Shown: positions 18,652 through 27,821, counted from the first letter of the stretch. The stretch: DNA of 64,000 nucleotides from Solirubrobacteraceae bacterium (GCA_017882455.1 JADGPL010000008.1:62001-126000), one strand, 5' to 3'. Notes: generated by a model from the letters alone, not told the origin. Numbers and translations are program-made.

Positions 18652-21076
18652 TGGATTCCGGTGCTCTGCCCCTGCGAGGCAGCTCAGGTGGCGGCTGCGA
18701 CGCCTGGGACGCATCGGCGTCGCTGGCCGGGCGCGTCGCGCCCGCGGGCGCTCGAGCGTCGGCACCCACTGGTCGCGCCGTCTGATCCCTGCGCGCCGCG
18801 AGCCCGCGGTCGATCGCCAGTCGCGCCTCGCGCCGCTTGCTGGGGTCCAGCTGCTCGTACTGAGTCCGGGTGTATCCCGCGAGCACGGCGAGCGCCGCGT
18901 AGTCCCGGGTCTCCTTCAGGGCCGAGTGGCGCTCGTGAGCGGCCCGCACCGGCGCTGGACCGGCAGCCTGCGGCGTCCGCATCGGATGGCCGGGACCGGA
19001 GCGGGGCCGACCCTCATCGACCGGCAGCCTGCCCTCGGCGGGCTCGCGCAGAGCAGCTGTCCTCTCCTGGCCCTGCTCGATCTCGGCTTCGATGCGGCGC
19101 CCACGCGCCTGCAGTTCGGCAGCACGACGCTTATCGCCGGCGGCCTCTGCTCGTTCGCGCTCCCTGTGGACCCGCCCGAGCTGGATGTGGGACTCAGGGT
19201 GCTGCTCAGCCTCAGACGGGTCGGCGACAGGACCCGAAGAGGGACCATCGGATGTCGGACCGGTCTCGGGCGGCGTTCCTCCCCCACTCGAACCACCGCC
19301 TGAATCGGGCCTCGGCCGTGAGGGCGGCCATTCAACCTCCGGCGGCCTCCGCTTTCTCTCGCGCCTGCGCTCGTTCCAGCGCTCCACCGCGTCCCGCCCG
19401 CGCGCGCCGAGCGTGCTGCCCATCCGCCGTCCGATCGAGGAGCGTTCGACGTGCTCGCGTCCGATCGCCCCCGCAGCCACGCCGAGTGCCTGGTGGCGAC
19501 GAGCGTAGGCACCCCACCAGAGCGCTGACATGAGCAGCCATTGCGTCCACCACCCGAGCGCGGTGAGGCTCGCGATCACCCCGATCACAGCGAGCACGGC
19601 GCCGAGCAGAAACGAGAAAAGCAGCTTCGAGACCACCGTCCCGAGCAGCTGAAGACCCCACTTGCGAAACACCGCCCGCCCACCCTCCCCAAACGCGGGA
19701 GCCAGGACCATCGCCGGGGCGCACAACAGATAGAGCAGGCTGAACAGGGATGCCGCGAGCAGCCGCAGGACGATGAACCCCAGCAGCAGCAGCATCCCCA
19801 GCATCCCCGCCGCAATCAGCAGCAGCCCACCCAGCCGCGCCGGGGTCTGTGCGCCCGTCCGGAACTGGGCCTGTGCGGCGTCCGGACCGTCGCAGTTGGT
19901 GGCTTCGCTGCTCTGGCACATCGTGCGCAGCAGCGAAGAGCTCTCGTTGATCGAGTTTCGCTCAGGCCCGTTGGGCGGTAGCGCGAGGAAGATCGCTCCG
20001 TTGCTCTGAGCTTCGTGGAGCAACTGGGCGCTGCGAGCGAGCGTCCGGGCCGGCCCGCTCCCGGCGGCTATGCACCGGCCCGTGGACACGCTCCCCGGGG
20101 CGCAGCCGACCTGCGCAAGCTCAGCGGCCGCGATCCTGAGACCCGCGTTGCGCAGCTTGGGCTCCAGCCGGGAGGGGTCGCGACACCACTCCACGCTCCC
20201 GAACTCCAGGTAGCACCACGGGCCATCGATGGCCGACGCGAAGATCGTGTCGAGGCTGTCGGCGAAGGTCGCCTCGGCATGCGAGGGAGCGCCCTGTGCC
20301 GCGGCCGCCAGCGTTCCCAGGGCCACCTGGTTGGCCCATGCACCCAGAGCTCCCACGGTGCCAGTGGGATCGCTGATGACCCACAGGCCTCCGACCATCA
20401 TCGCGGCCATCAGCAGCACCTCGCCCATCGTCGCAGCGACGCGGCGACGGATCAGGCCGTGGTACAGGGCGAGGACCGATGCGATGGCCAGCGACACCGG
20501 CAGCCAGGGCGCCGTCAGGGCGCTCTCCATCTGACGCAGGCCCCTGCCCAGGCTGCCGGCTGCCGCACTTGGGAGCAGGTCGATCGTGAAGCACCACTCG
20601 AGCATGACCACGAGCGCGTGGACCGCCCATACGAGCCCCATCCAGATCGGGGCGACCACCACATCCTGGATGGCGCTGGACAGCATCGAACCGACACCGA
20701 GCACGCCGGTGTCGATGTGCACGTCTATGCCGTAGTCGGGCGTCGGCGCGGCCGACGCCACGAAGCCCGAGCTTTCACAGTGCCGTCGGTCCGTCGAGGA
20801 GAGGCCCGCCGCGATGACTCGCGCGCACGAGGGGCTGCCGAGACCGTTGCTCACGAGTGGATCGACCTCTCCCTGGGGTGAGCCGCCTTCCGCTTCGCCT
20901 GCTTCGGAGCCGCCCGCCCCGGCTGAGACGAGCGGCGCACGGCTCGGTGCGCTGGGCGCGCCCGCCTGTGCCCGCGCGCCCGTCTGCGCCCGCGCGCTCG
21001 AGGCCGGCACCGCGACGAAGGCGCCGCCCACGAGCACCGCGGCGATCAGAAGCGCGCCTCGACGACAGGCACGCAC
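18584..21076 (-). CDS. VirB6/TrbL-like polytopic conjugation membrane protein
   Basis: An 830-residue protein with a signal peptide (RGALLIAAVLVGGAFVAV, cut near ASSARA), an exported Ala/Gly/Ser-rich region, and seven or eight membrane helices between about residues 130 and 560 (for example PIWMGLVWAVHALVVMLEW, GEVLLMAAMMVGGLWVI, GGLLLIAAGMLGMLLLLGF). The C-terminal 270 residues are charged and low in complexity with a predicted coiled coil (HRERERAEAAGDKRRAAEL). This layout, and position right after the VirB4 gene, match VirB6/TrbL/TcpH channel proteins. The GTG at 21076 is chosen because it lies ten bases after the VirB4 stop; an earlier ATG at 21139 would overlap VirB4 by 53 bases. Sequence motifs for this family are weak, so the call rests on topology and context. 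Confidence 0.75.
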   Translation of the reverse strand: MRACRRGALLIAAVLVGGAFVAVPASSARAQTGARAQAGAPSAPSRAPLVSAGAGGSEAGEAEGGSPQGEVDPLVSNGLGSPSCARVIAAGLSSTDRRHCESSGFVASAAPTPDYGIDVHIDTGVLGVGSMLSSAIQDVVVAPIWMGLVWAVHALVVMLEWCFTIDLLPSAAAGSLGRGLRQMESALTAPWLPVSLAIASVLALYHGLIRRRVAATMGEVLLMAAMMVGGLWVISDPTGTVGALGAWANQVALGTLAAAAQGAPSHAEATFADSLDTIFASAIDGPWCYLEFGSVEWCRDPSRLEPKLRNAGLRIAAAELAQVGCAPGSVSTGRCIAAGSGPARTLARSAQLLHEAQSNGAIFLALPPNGPERNSINESSSLLRTMCQSSEATNCDGPDAAQAQFRTGAQTPARLGGLLLIAAGMLGMLLLLGFIVLRLLAASLFSLLYLLCAPAMVLAPAFGEGGRAVFRKWGLQLLGTVVSKLLFSFLLGAVLAVIGVIASLTALGWWTQWLLMSALWWGAYARRHQALGVAAGAIGREHVERSSIGRRMGSTLGARGRDAVERWNERRRERKRRPPEVEWPPSRPRPDSGGGSSGGGTPPETGPTSDGPSSGPVADPSEAEQHPESHIQLGRVHRERERAEAAGDKRRAAELQARGRRIEAEIEQGQERTAALREPAEGRLPVDEGRPRSGPGHPMRTPQAAGPAPVRAAHERHSALKETRDYAALAVLAGYTRTQYEQLDPSKRREARLAIDRGLAARRDQTARPVGADARAPAGATRPASDADASQASQPPPELPRRGRAPESSVMRDAREVEAGRKRQLGPGRA

Positions 21077-21086
21077 CCCGCCCAAC

Positions 21087-23534
21087 TCAGCCCGCCGGCG
21101 TCGTCGAGAAGGCGCGCAGCAGCGACGGCACGACCACATCGACCTGGATCGCCTCCACGCGTCCCCGGTGGTCGCGAAACAGGCAGCGGCCGGCCTCTAG
21201 ATCGAGCAGGCTCTGTCTCATCCTCCTGTCGTCAGGGTCGAGCCCGAGCAACGCGAGCGCACGCCTCGCCTCCGCCTCTGAGCGCATTCCGAACACGAAC
21301 GTCGCGCCCAGGAGGTTCTCGAGGGACTCCCGCTCTCCGATCAGCCCGTCGCTGAGGAGCTGGGTGCTGATGATCGGCACGGCGAGCTCCGAGCGTCCCA
21401 TCCGCTGGAGCGAGCCGAGCAGCGCCCTGCCGACGGGATCTCCCAGCAGCCTCCATCCCTCATCGAAGGAGAACAGCTTGAGACGATCCCTTTCCGAGCT
21501 CATCAGCTGCATCGCGAACATCGCGATCAGGCGCACGATCTGCTCCCCCACCCGCTCGGCCAGCGAGTACTCCGAGCGCCGTGTCCCTGGCTCGGGACCA
21601 GGCAGATCCCGAATCGGGAGATAGGTCACCTGCGCGTGCCCGACAGGCGGCAGCTTTACCGCCGGATCTGCGAATCCGAGCTGGGTCAGCCCGGAGCGCG
21701 CGTAGACCTCCAAGGTCTTGCCGACCTGCGCATCGACGCCCTCCCCCTCCCTCAGCGCACAGACCACCTCCATGCACGTGGGCCGGCGCGACCGCCGGCA
21801 CACGCGATCCACAGCCCCGATCACCGCTGTCTCCCAAGCAGGCTCTGCACGTCCCGGGAGGAGGTCGCGCAGGAACGAGACTGCAGCATCCTGGCTCAGA
21901 TGCGCCGGTGCGACCCTCAGGGGGTCGAGCATCCCCCGCAGCGCCGGGTCGGGACGCAGCGTCACACACTCCGCATATGGAGCCACCTCCTCGAGCAGGT
22001 GAAAGCGGTGGTCGCCCTTGGGGTCACAGTCGATCACCCGAGCCCCCTGTAGGAACCCCTCGTACTTGAGCTTCTGCGCGAGAGTCGTCTTGCCCGACCC
22101 GAGTGCGCCCAGGCTCAGGATCGCCGCATTGCGGTTGCTGTCCGAGCCCTCTCTCAGGTTGAACCTGACGGGCCTCCTCGACCCCGAGAGCGTGTGTCCG
22201 AGATAGAAGCCGCTCCTCGACCCCGCAGCGTGCGCTGCGCTCGGCATCATTGCGGCGATCTGCTCAGCGGTCAGCGTGTCGTCGTAGCCGGCGATCCTCG
22301 TCCGCTGGGCTGGGAGGTGCTGGAGGAACAGCTGCAGCTGGTCACCCAGCGGGCGATACAGGTGAATCTCGCCATAGGCCCGCCTGCACAACTCGACTCG
22401 CCTCTCCAGCTCGCTCTCATCCGCAGCGCTCACCGCGATCGCGAGCGTCGCGCGCAACAGCGGCGGTTTGCTCGATGCCTGCAGATAGGCCAGCAGGTCC
22501 CTGGCCTCCTGGGTGCGCTCGTAGCCGAGGTCGGAGATGCCCTGCTCGCCGTCGGACTCCGCTCGCACGATCTGATCGGCATCTTGGATCCGGCGCCGCG
22601 CGATTCGCAGCGCGAGCTCGTTCGGCAGAAAGCGCGCGTTGAGGGACAGATCGATGCCAAACGGAAGGCTCTCGGGTGCCGCGAACATCAGCTCCGCCCG
22701 GGTGCTCGGAAAATGCATCCGCTCGGGCAGTGCTCCCACCACGAGCTGCGCCTGCCAGCTCGTACCGAGCTCAGACGCAATCCGCAGCACACGACCCATC
22801 ACCTCGACATATCCGTCCGTCCAACGCATCACGTCGCCCTCCAGCGGTGAGAGCACCGCGCTGCCGTTGCGCTCGAAGACGAGTGCCCGCGGCTCATGCA
22901 GACCGTCCACCTCCGGTTCGCCGAGGCCCCTGCAGAACGCCCTGCGCACGAGCCACTGCAGCTCCACCCCGCGCGCTTGGCGCACCGGCAGATAGTCGGC
23001 GAGGCGGGCATGGGCCTGATCTGCACGGACTCTCGCCCGCTCGAGCTCGGCGGCGCCCAGCACCCGCCTGTCACGTGTCGAGACTGCTCGCCGCAGGCTC
23101 TCCCACCACTCTCGTGGATGCTGAGCCGCCGCCCTTGACAGGTATGAGGCGACATCTCGGTCGGGCTCTCGCAGGCTGACCAGCACAAACACAACCGGCT
23201 GGGAGCCACCCAGCTCCGCCATCCGCCGGGCCTGCTGTTCGACGTAGCGGCGTCGCGCCCGACCCTGCTCTCCCTGCCTCACCTCCCCCTCGCCACCCTC
23301 ATCCGCGGCACCGGCCGGCCTGTCGCTCCCCCGGGCCGAACGGCTCGCGCGAATGATCTGGACATCGGCTTCGATCGCCTCCAGCGCTCCCACCCACTCG
23401 AGCAGGCGCGCTCGCTTGCCCTCCACGCCCAACCAGGCGTACGTGGCAAGATCGACCACGAAGGCCGCCCAGCCGTCGTCGGGTCCGTGGCCGAACACGC
23501 AATTGCCGTAAACGAACGAGATCGGCGCCTTCAC
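21087..23534 (-). CDS. VirB4/TraC-family conjugation ATPase
   Basis: An 815-residue ATPase that would energise a type IV secretion apparatus at the inner membrane. The N-terminal half (about 1-440) is the VirB4-type membrane-docking domain. The motor domain has Walker A GALGSGKTT with Lys482, a CDPKGDHRF segment, Walker B LFSFDEGWRLL with Asp691-Glu692, and ISTQLLSDGL, matching VirB4/TraC. Length is typical. ATG at 23534 overlaps the TcpE-like stop by four bases. It is part of an eight-gene minus-strand run. No coupling ATPase (FtsK/TcpA/VirD4) or relaxase is next to it, so whether the apparatus moves DNA or protein is open. Confidence 0.9.
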   Translation of the reverse strand: MKAPISFVYGNCVFGHGPDDGWAAFVVDLATYAWLGVEGKRARLLEWVGALEAIEADVQIIRASRSARGSDRPAGAADEGGEGEVRQGEQGRARRRYVEQQARRMAELGGSQPVVFVLVSLREPDRDVASYLSRAAAQHPREWWESLRRAVSTRDRRVLGAAELERARVRADQAHARLADYLPVRQARGVELQWLVRRAFCRGLGEPEVDGLHEPRALVFERNGSAVLSPLEGDVMRWTDGYVEVMGRVLRIASELGTSWQAQLVVGALPERMHFPSTRAELMFAAPESLPFGIDLSLNARFLPNELALRIARRRIQDADQIVRAESDGEQGISDLGYERTQEARDLLAYLQASSKPPLLRATLAIAVSAADESELERRVELCRRAYGEIHLYRPLGDQLQLFLQHLPAQRTRIAGYDDTLTAEQIAAMMPSAAHAAGSRSGFYLGHTLSGSRRPVRFNLREGSDSNRNAAILSLGALGSGKTTLAQKLKYEGFLQGARVIDCDPKGDHRFHLLEEVAPYAECVTLRPDPALRGMLDPLRVAPAHLSQDAAVSFLRDLLPGRAEPAWETAVIGAVDRVCRRSRRPTCMEVVCALREGEGVDAQVGKTLEVYARSGLTQLGFADPAVKLPPVGHAQVTYLPIRDLPGPEPGTRRSEYSLAERVGEQIVRLIAMFAMQLMSSERDRLKLFSFDEGWRLLGDPVGRALLGSLQRMGRSELAVPIISTQLLSDGLIGERESLENLLGATFVFGMRSEAEARRALALLGLDPDDRRMRQSLLDLEAGRCLFRDHRGRVEAIQVDVVVPSLLRAFSTTPAG

Positions 23535-24166
23535 CGAGGTCCGCTCCGACCGACCCCCGCACGCACGAGCATCCGTGTTCCCGGCCCCAACAGGATGATC
23601 TGGCCTCGATCCAGCGCTCGCCCCCCGGGATGCTGGCTGAGAACGAGCGCAGCGCGCAACCTCGTTGCGGCCAATCCAGAGGGCGTGCGGCGGAGCCCCT
23701 TTCCGGCACGGTCGTGCTCCACCGAGACGCGAACGGCGCCCGGTCCCGTGAAGCGCATCCGTCGCATCCTCGCATCCGAGCCATCCGGCAGCACCAGGAT
23801 CTCCTCCGGATACCAGCGCTGTCCGACCGGCTCACACCGGCTGAGCCGCGCCAGCTGACGAGGTTCCAGGCAAAAGCGCAGGAGCGCACCGGCAGCGAGG
23901 TGAAAGGTCCGCCCCTCTATCCGGAGCACGCTCAGCACAGTCGCAGCGGTACCCGGCAAGGCAAGCTCGCGCAGATACCAGGGCAGGGCTCGGATGAGCC
24001 CGCCGATCAGCGGAAGACGCGCCACCACGACAGCGACCGTGAGGATCGCCCCGAAGTACACGATCCCCCTGACCGGCACCCCGGCAGGATTCAACCGCAT
24101 CGAGTCGATGCTGTAGACGCGGCGCTCCAGGTCGAACACGCGCCTGTAGGAGCGGATCTCCATCAC
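23531..24166 (-). CDS. TcpE-family conjugation membrane protein
   Basis: A 211-residue protein. Residues 1-110 fit the TcpE family: RSYRRVFDLERRVYSIDSMRL at the start (YxxVFxxERxxYxI signature) and two close membrane helices (GIVYFGAILTVAVVVARLPL and the segment before LSVLRIEGR). The C-terminal 100 residues (FTGPGAVRVSVEHDR..., QIILLGPGTRMLVRAG) are soluble and appear to be an extra domain compared with short TcpE proteins. TcpE proteins of pCW3 and Tn916-type elements are membrane parts of the transfer channel. Its ATG overlaps the preceding stop and its TGA overlaps the VirB4 ATG. Confidence 0.72.
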   Translation of the reverse strand: MMEIRSYRRVFDLERRVYSIDSMRLNPAGVPVRGIVYFGAILTVAVVVARLPLIGGLIRALPWYLRELALPGTAATVLSVLRIEGRTFHLAAGALLRFCLEPRQLARLSRCEPVGQRWYPEEILVLPDGSDARMRRMRFTGPGAVRVSVEHDRAGKGLRRTPSGLAATRLRAALVLSQHPGGRALDRGQIILLGPGTRMLVRAGVGRSGPR

Positions 24167-24546
24167 GAGGCGCCGAACAGCGAGGTGACGGTGTCACGCA
24201 GGAGATTCACACCCGCCGGCGTCGCCAGGAGCACCGAGACGATCCCAACCGCGAAGACGCCGGCCGCCTCCTTGAAGTCGCGGCGAAACGCCAGCACGGT
24301 CGCCGCCACCGCAAACGCAAGCCCGATCAGGCTCATCGCCACCGCGCGCCCGGTCGCCCCAGCCTTGGCAGCGGCCGATTCGAGCGACGCGCCTCCCTTT
24401 TCACCCGGACCCGCAGCCACCGCGCCCGACCCACCACCGCTCACCGCCGCCGCAGCGGGCATCGGCGCGGCGCCGACGCCTACAGCCACGAGAGCCGCGC
24501 TCGCGATCAAGGGGACGATCGTCCGGCCATGCCGCCATCTCTTCAT
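24163..24546 (-). CDS. Small pilin-like (VirB2/TcpD-like) membrane protein
   Basis: A 127-residue protein with a signal peptide (residues 1-34, ending AAAA), a Gly/Ala/Ser-rich spacer and two hydrophobic helices (about 66-87 and 95-112) separated by a short charged loop (RRDFKE). This size and topology are those of VirB2-type pilins or TcpD-like proteins of conjugation loci. It has a strong GGAGGAG ribosome site, which would suit a structural subunit made in many copies. There is no specific motif, so assignment is by topology and position between TcpC- and TcpE-like genes. Confidence 0.6.
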   Translation of the reverse strand: MKRWRHGRTIVPLIASAALVAVGVGAAPMPAAAAVSGGGSGAVAAGPGEKGGASLESAAAKAGATGRAVAMSLIGLAFAVAATVLAFRRDFKEAAGVFAVGIVSVLLATPAGVNLLRDTVTSLFGAS

Positions 24547-24570
24547 CTGCTCTCCTCCACGTTGGCCTCT

Positions 24571-25431
24571 CTATGCATCCGGATTCATCTGCACCGCGGC
24601 CACCTCCCAGCGGCCCTGCTCACGGGTGACGTCGATTTCGTAGGCGAGCACGTACTGCACGCCGCGTCCGTCATCGGCCTGGACGACAGCGATCACCGAG
24701 CTCCCGTCCGCTGACCAATCCACCCGCTGCACCGCCTCGAGCGTGAGGGCCATCGCGGGAAGCGACACCCGCGCGCCAGGGCTGAGATCGGAGGCGAGCT
24801 CCCCGTCCGCGTCACCCAGGTAGTTGCGAAGCGCGCGCTCGACCACGGTGTCGAGCGCCGGTTCTTCCACTTCTCGAAGGTGTGGCAGCGCATGATCGCC
24901 ACCGGCAGCGGGTGCGCCCACGAATGCCGGGTAGCCGGCTACCGCGAGCCCGCCACCGGGCGCTCGCGTCACGCCCACGCTCAGATACAGCAGTCCCGCC
25001 GAGTCCGTCTGCGCCGCCACCGTGTACACGTGCTCTCCCGGGAGCGGCTCGCGGGCCTGCACCACTTCAGCCCACTCCACCTGCTGCTCCCCGGCCGGGG
25101 GTAGACCGAGTCCCGCGTCCACGTTCATGCCCTCACTCGCGAAGGTTTCAAGCGCCTGTGTGCTCGTCTGGGGCTCCGCCGCATTCCAGCTCAGGTACCG
25201 TCGCGCAAAGAGCACCGCGTAGCCTTCCGCCGCTCGATCCGGGAGTGACGCCGAGAGCGACGGAGCCTCCCGTCGGACGGCCCGCGGCGGGGAGATGGCG
25301 AACCGCGCGCTGGCAGCCAACCCCATCAGCGAGGTCATGCCGATCAGATATCGAGGCAGGTTGCGTGCGAGACGGATCCGCCAAAGCGCCCGTGGAGTGA
25401 TGGTCACCTTCGCCCGAACCGAGCCGTTCAC
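24571..25431 (-). CDS. TcpC/VirB8-like conjugation protein
   Basis: With the GTG at 25431 the protein has 286 residues: a short cytoplasmic N-terminus (ITPRALWRIRLARNLPR), one membrane helix (YLIGMTSLMGLAASARFAI in part), then an extracellular region with features of the TcpC family: FARRYLSWN near the first NTF2-like repeat, FVGAPA, and a second repeat ending with VTREQGRWEVAAVQMNPD. TcpC is a bitopic assembly factor equivalent to VirB8. The frame is open upstream to 26043, but that part overlaps the next gene and is not family-like. The GTG start is a choice from in-frame options (another GTG lies at 25407). Confidence 0.75.
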   Translation of the reverse strand: MNGSVRAKVTITPRALWRIRLARNLPRYLIGMTSLMGLAASARFAISPPRAVRREAPSLSASLPDRAAEGYAVLFARRYLSWNAAEPQTSTQALETFASEGMNVDAGLGLPPAGEQQVEWAEVVQAREPLPGEHVYTVAAQTDSAGLLYLSVGVTRAPGGGLAVAGYPAFVGAPAAGGDHALPHLREVEEPALDTVVERALRNYLGDADGELASDLSPGARVSLPAMALTLEAVQRVDWSADGSSVIAVVQADDGRGVQYVLAYEIDVTREQGRWEVAAVQMNPDA

Positions 25432-25439
25432 GGTGAATC

Positions 25440-25952
25440 TCAGCGCTCGAATCCGAACTCTGGGCGCTGAGCCGCTCGCACCGGAGGTTCGACAGCGACA
25501 ACCATGCGCTCGACTCCGCCGCCAGTTGAGATCGCTTCGCGCCAGGGTCGCCTTGGCGCAGCAGCAGAACGGTGTCGCACCGCGGCGCCGCGATCCCGGC
25601 GGGTACCAGCCTCTGCGCGTCGGCCTGCGCTCGCCACAACGAGACGAGGAACAGATCCAGGTTCTACGCCTGCTCCGTTGCGAGGCCGAGTCACTCTCGC
25701 GCTGAGATCGCCTGCAACAGCGGTGGCTCGCCTCCTCGCATCTCTCCCCGGAAGCAGCTGCTTCTTTCCCGAGGCCAGAAGTCCACTGGCGATATACGCC
25801 GCCCCCATCAGCACCAGCGCTCCGCCCGCGAGAGCGATCAGACCGCCACGAGCGCCACGCCCCGCCGCCAGTTCCTGAGCTGCGTCTCTCAGAAACTCCT
25901 CCTCGTCGTATACCCGGTACACCTCTCGAGGTGCACGGCGAAGATATCTCAC
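25440..25952 (-). CDS. Hypothetical single-helix membrane protein of the secretion locus
   Basis: A 170-residue protein I do not recognise at family level. The N-terminus MRYLRRAPREVYRVYDEEEF is charged and resembles the cytoplasmic tails of small actinobacterial membrane proteins; one hydrophobic helix (GLIALAGGALVLMGAAYIASGLLA, about residues 37-60, shown here in outline) follows, then a basic, mostly disordered exported or cytoplasmic tail rich in Arg, Ala and Pro. It sits between the sigma-like gene and the TcpC-like gene, nine bases before the latter, so it probably belongs to the secretion operon. Codon usage is typical and no other frame in the interval is better. Confidence 0.6.
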   Translation of the reverse strand: MRYLRRAPREVYRVYDEEEFLRDAAQELAAGRGARGGLIALAGGALVLMGAAYIASGLLASGKKQLLPGRDARRRATAVAGDLSARVTRPRNGAGVEPGSVPRLVVASAGRRAEAGTRRDRGAAVRHRSAAAPRRPWREAISTGGGVERMVVAVEPPVRAAQRPEFGFER

Positions 25953-26089
25953 TCACTCTCCTTCGATGCGCGCACGCGGACGACCGAGGTCCGTAGCGGG
26001 GAGAACTCCGGACCCCGGCCGTCTGCGCGCGATTGGGCTTCACCGCGCAGTCGTCCGTTCGACCAACTGCCGGCGTCCCAGGGGACGGT

Positions 26090-26119
26090 CCTATGAGTGG
26101 GGGGTGAAATAATCATAGG
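26090..26119. repeat. Inverted repeat after the sigma-like gene
   Basis: Perfect seven-base arms CCTATGA (26090-26096) and TCATAGG (26113-26119) flank 16 bases rich in G and A. The repeat overlaps the stop codon of the sigma-like gene and stands about 140 bases upstream of the next start, so it could be an operator or weak attenuator for the secretion genes. No T-tract follows on the minus strand. Confidence 0.35.
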
Positions 26120-26775
26120 TCGGTCCCTGTGTGCTGATCCGACGCTCGCGGTAATACCGGGACACCGTCTTCCGCCTGATTCACCAGTAGCCTGAGCCGC
26201 CCACGCGCCCGCTGTGCCACCTTGCGGTACTTCTCGGAGCTCCAGCCGTGAAGTCGACAGAATTCACCGCAGTCCATCTGAAGCGAAACCTGACAGGCGA
26301 GCACGAGCCGCTGCTCCGGGGTGAGCCTGGGCGCCAACGAGTGGAGCAGCTCCAGCTCCTGGCGCAGGATGACGAGCTGCTCGAGCTCGATGCGATCGAC
26401 GATCAGGATGCCGTCCCGATCGACGCCGTCCAGCGGCAACGCGCTCTCGAGCGCCGCCTGCATCGGGCTGCGACCCGACAGGGCCCGGCGCCGGTCGTGG
26501 ATCCGTGAGATGAAGCGCTGCTCGATGACGTTGGCCAGATGCCGACGGCTCGAGAAGACTCCGCCCCGGCGCGTGTGAGCCACGAGCTCGAGGATCGCCT
26601 GGCTGTAACAGTCTTCGAGATCCTCCCGGCGCAGGCGGCGAGCGTGCACCCGCAGAAGCAGGTCACGACGCGCTCTGGCTACGAGCGCAACCTCCTCAGC
26701 GGCATCTCGACCGCGCGTCCCACCGCGAGCGGCCGCAACCGCGCCTCGTCTTTTTGGCTCGTATCGGGTACACAC
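26113..26775 (-). CDS. Sigma-70-like regulator heading the secretion locus
   Basis: A 220-residue protein with two parts. Residues about 45-105 resemble sigma region 2 (LEDCYSQAILELVAH, then FSSRRHLANVIEQRFISRIHDRRRA). Residues about 150-200 resemble region 4 with a helix-turn-helix: LTPEQRLVLACQVSLQMDC followed by FCRLHGWSSEKYRKVAQRARGRL. The DNA-binding half is convincing; the region 2 half is divergent, so it may be an extracytoplasmic-function-like sigma factor or a sigma-derived DNA-binding protein. The GTG start at 26775 is the only good one near the family N-terminus. As first gene of the minus-strand run it is the obvious candidate to control the secretion genes. Confidence 0.65.
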   Translation of the reverse strand: MCTRYEPKRRGAVAAARGGTRGRDAAEEVALVARARRDLLLRVHARRLRREDLEDCYSQAILELVAHTRRGGVFSSRRHLANVIEQRFISRIHDRRRALSGRSPMQAALESALPLDGVDRDGILIVDRIELEQLVILRQELELLHSLAPRLTPEQRLVLACQVSLQMDCGEFCRLHGWSSEKYRKVAQRARGRLRLLVNQAEDGVPVLPRASDQHTGTDL

Positions 26776-26870
26776 ATGACTGTGTCGCCGCTATCCCCCC
26801 TCACACCCCCCTCCCAATTGCCCGCGCGCCCTCGCCAGTGTCTGTCTGAAACCGGCCCCAGCCAGACCCG

Positions 26871-27821
26871 ATGAGCATCACCGACCGCCTCCACGCGCTC
26901 GACCGTCGCCAGCAGCAGATGCCGCATGTTGGCTTCATCGCGGCCGTGGTCAAGAAGTTCGGCGACGACCAGGCCGGGCAGCTCGCAGCCCTGATCGCCT
27001 ACTACGGGTTCGTATCGCTCTTCCCCCTGCTGCTGGTGCTGGTCACCATCCTCGGCTTCGTGCTGCAGGGCGATCCTGGCGAGCAGAAGCGCATCCTCGA
27101 TGGTGCCCTCGGGCAGTTCCCGATCGTCAGCGACCAGCTCAAACTGCACTCCCTGACCGGCAGCGGCATCGGGCTCGCGATCGGCGTGGTCGGCTCGCTG
27201 CTCGCCGGCATGGGCATCACCGGCGCCACCCAGAACGCCTTCAACCGCATCTGGAGCGTCCCCTTCAAGGACCGCCCCAACTTTCTCTTCGCCCATCTGC
27301 GCGGCCTCGGGATGCTCGCGATCCTGGGCACCCTCTCGATCGTCTCCACCACCGCAGCCGGCTTCGTCGGGTCGAGCTCCCACGCCGCCCCGGACGTCAT
27401 CGCCGGGATCCTCGTCGCCTTCGTCCTCAACCTCGCCCTGTTCATGACCGCCTTCAAGCTCCTCACCGCCGTGGACATCGGCTGGCGGGACCTTCTCCCC
27501 GGAGTGATCGTGGCCACCGTCTTCTGGCAGCTGCTGCAGCACCTCGGCGGCTACTACATCGATCACGAGCTCAAGCACACCGGGCCGCTCTACGGCGTCT
27601 TCGCCCTCGTGCTCGGGCTGCTCGCCTGGCTCTACCTCGGAGCCCAGCTCACCATCTTCGCCGCCGAGATCAACGTCGTGCGCCTGCATCGGCTGTGGCC
27701 GCGGAGCTTCTTCTCCGAACCGCTGCTCGAGGCCGACAGGCGCGCCCTCACCTCATCCGCCGAGGTCGAGGAGCGCGTCGAGGAGGAGAACGTCGAGGTC
27801 AGCTTCGAGGGGCCCGGGTAG
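26871..27821 (+). CDS. YihY/BrkB-family membrane protein
   Basis: A 316-residue inner-membrane protein with six hydrophobic helices. Family features: the N-terminal DDQAGQLAALIAYYGFVSLFPLLL segment (given in outline; AYYGFVSLFPLLL about residues 43-55), GITGATQNAFNRIWSVP, LLPGVIVATVFWQLLQ and LYGVFALVLGLLAWLYLGAQ, ending with the AEINVV motif. The C-terminal 45 residues are acidic. The function of the family is not settled; it was once mis-called ribonuclease BN. It is divergent from the sigma-like gene across 95 bases and appears to be a single-gene unit. Confidence 0.92.
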   Translation: MSITDRLHALDRRQQQMPHVGFIAAVVKKFGDDQAGQLAALIAYYGFVSLFPLLLVLVTILGFVLQGDPGEQKRILDGALGQFPIVSDQLKLHSLTGSGIGLAIGVVGSLLAGMGITGATQNAFNRIWSVPFKDRPNFLFAHLRGLGMLAILGTLSIVSTTAAGFVGSSSHAAPDVIAGILVAFVLNLALFMTAFKLLTAVDIGWRDLLPGVIVATVFWQLLQHLGGYYIDHELKHTGPLYGVFALVLGLLAWLYLGAQLTIFAAEINVVRLHRLWPRSFFSEPLLEADRRALTSSAEVEERVEEENVEVSFEGPG

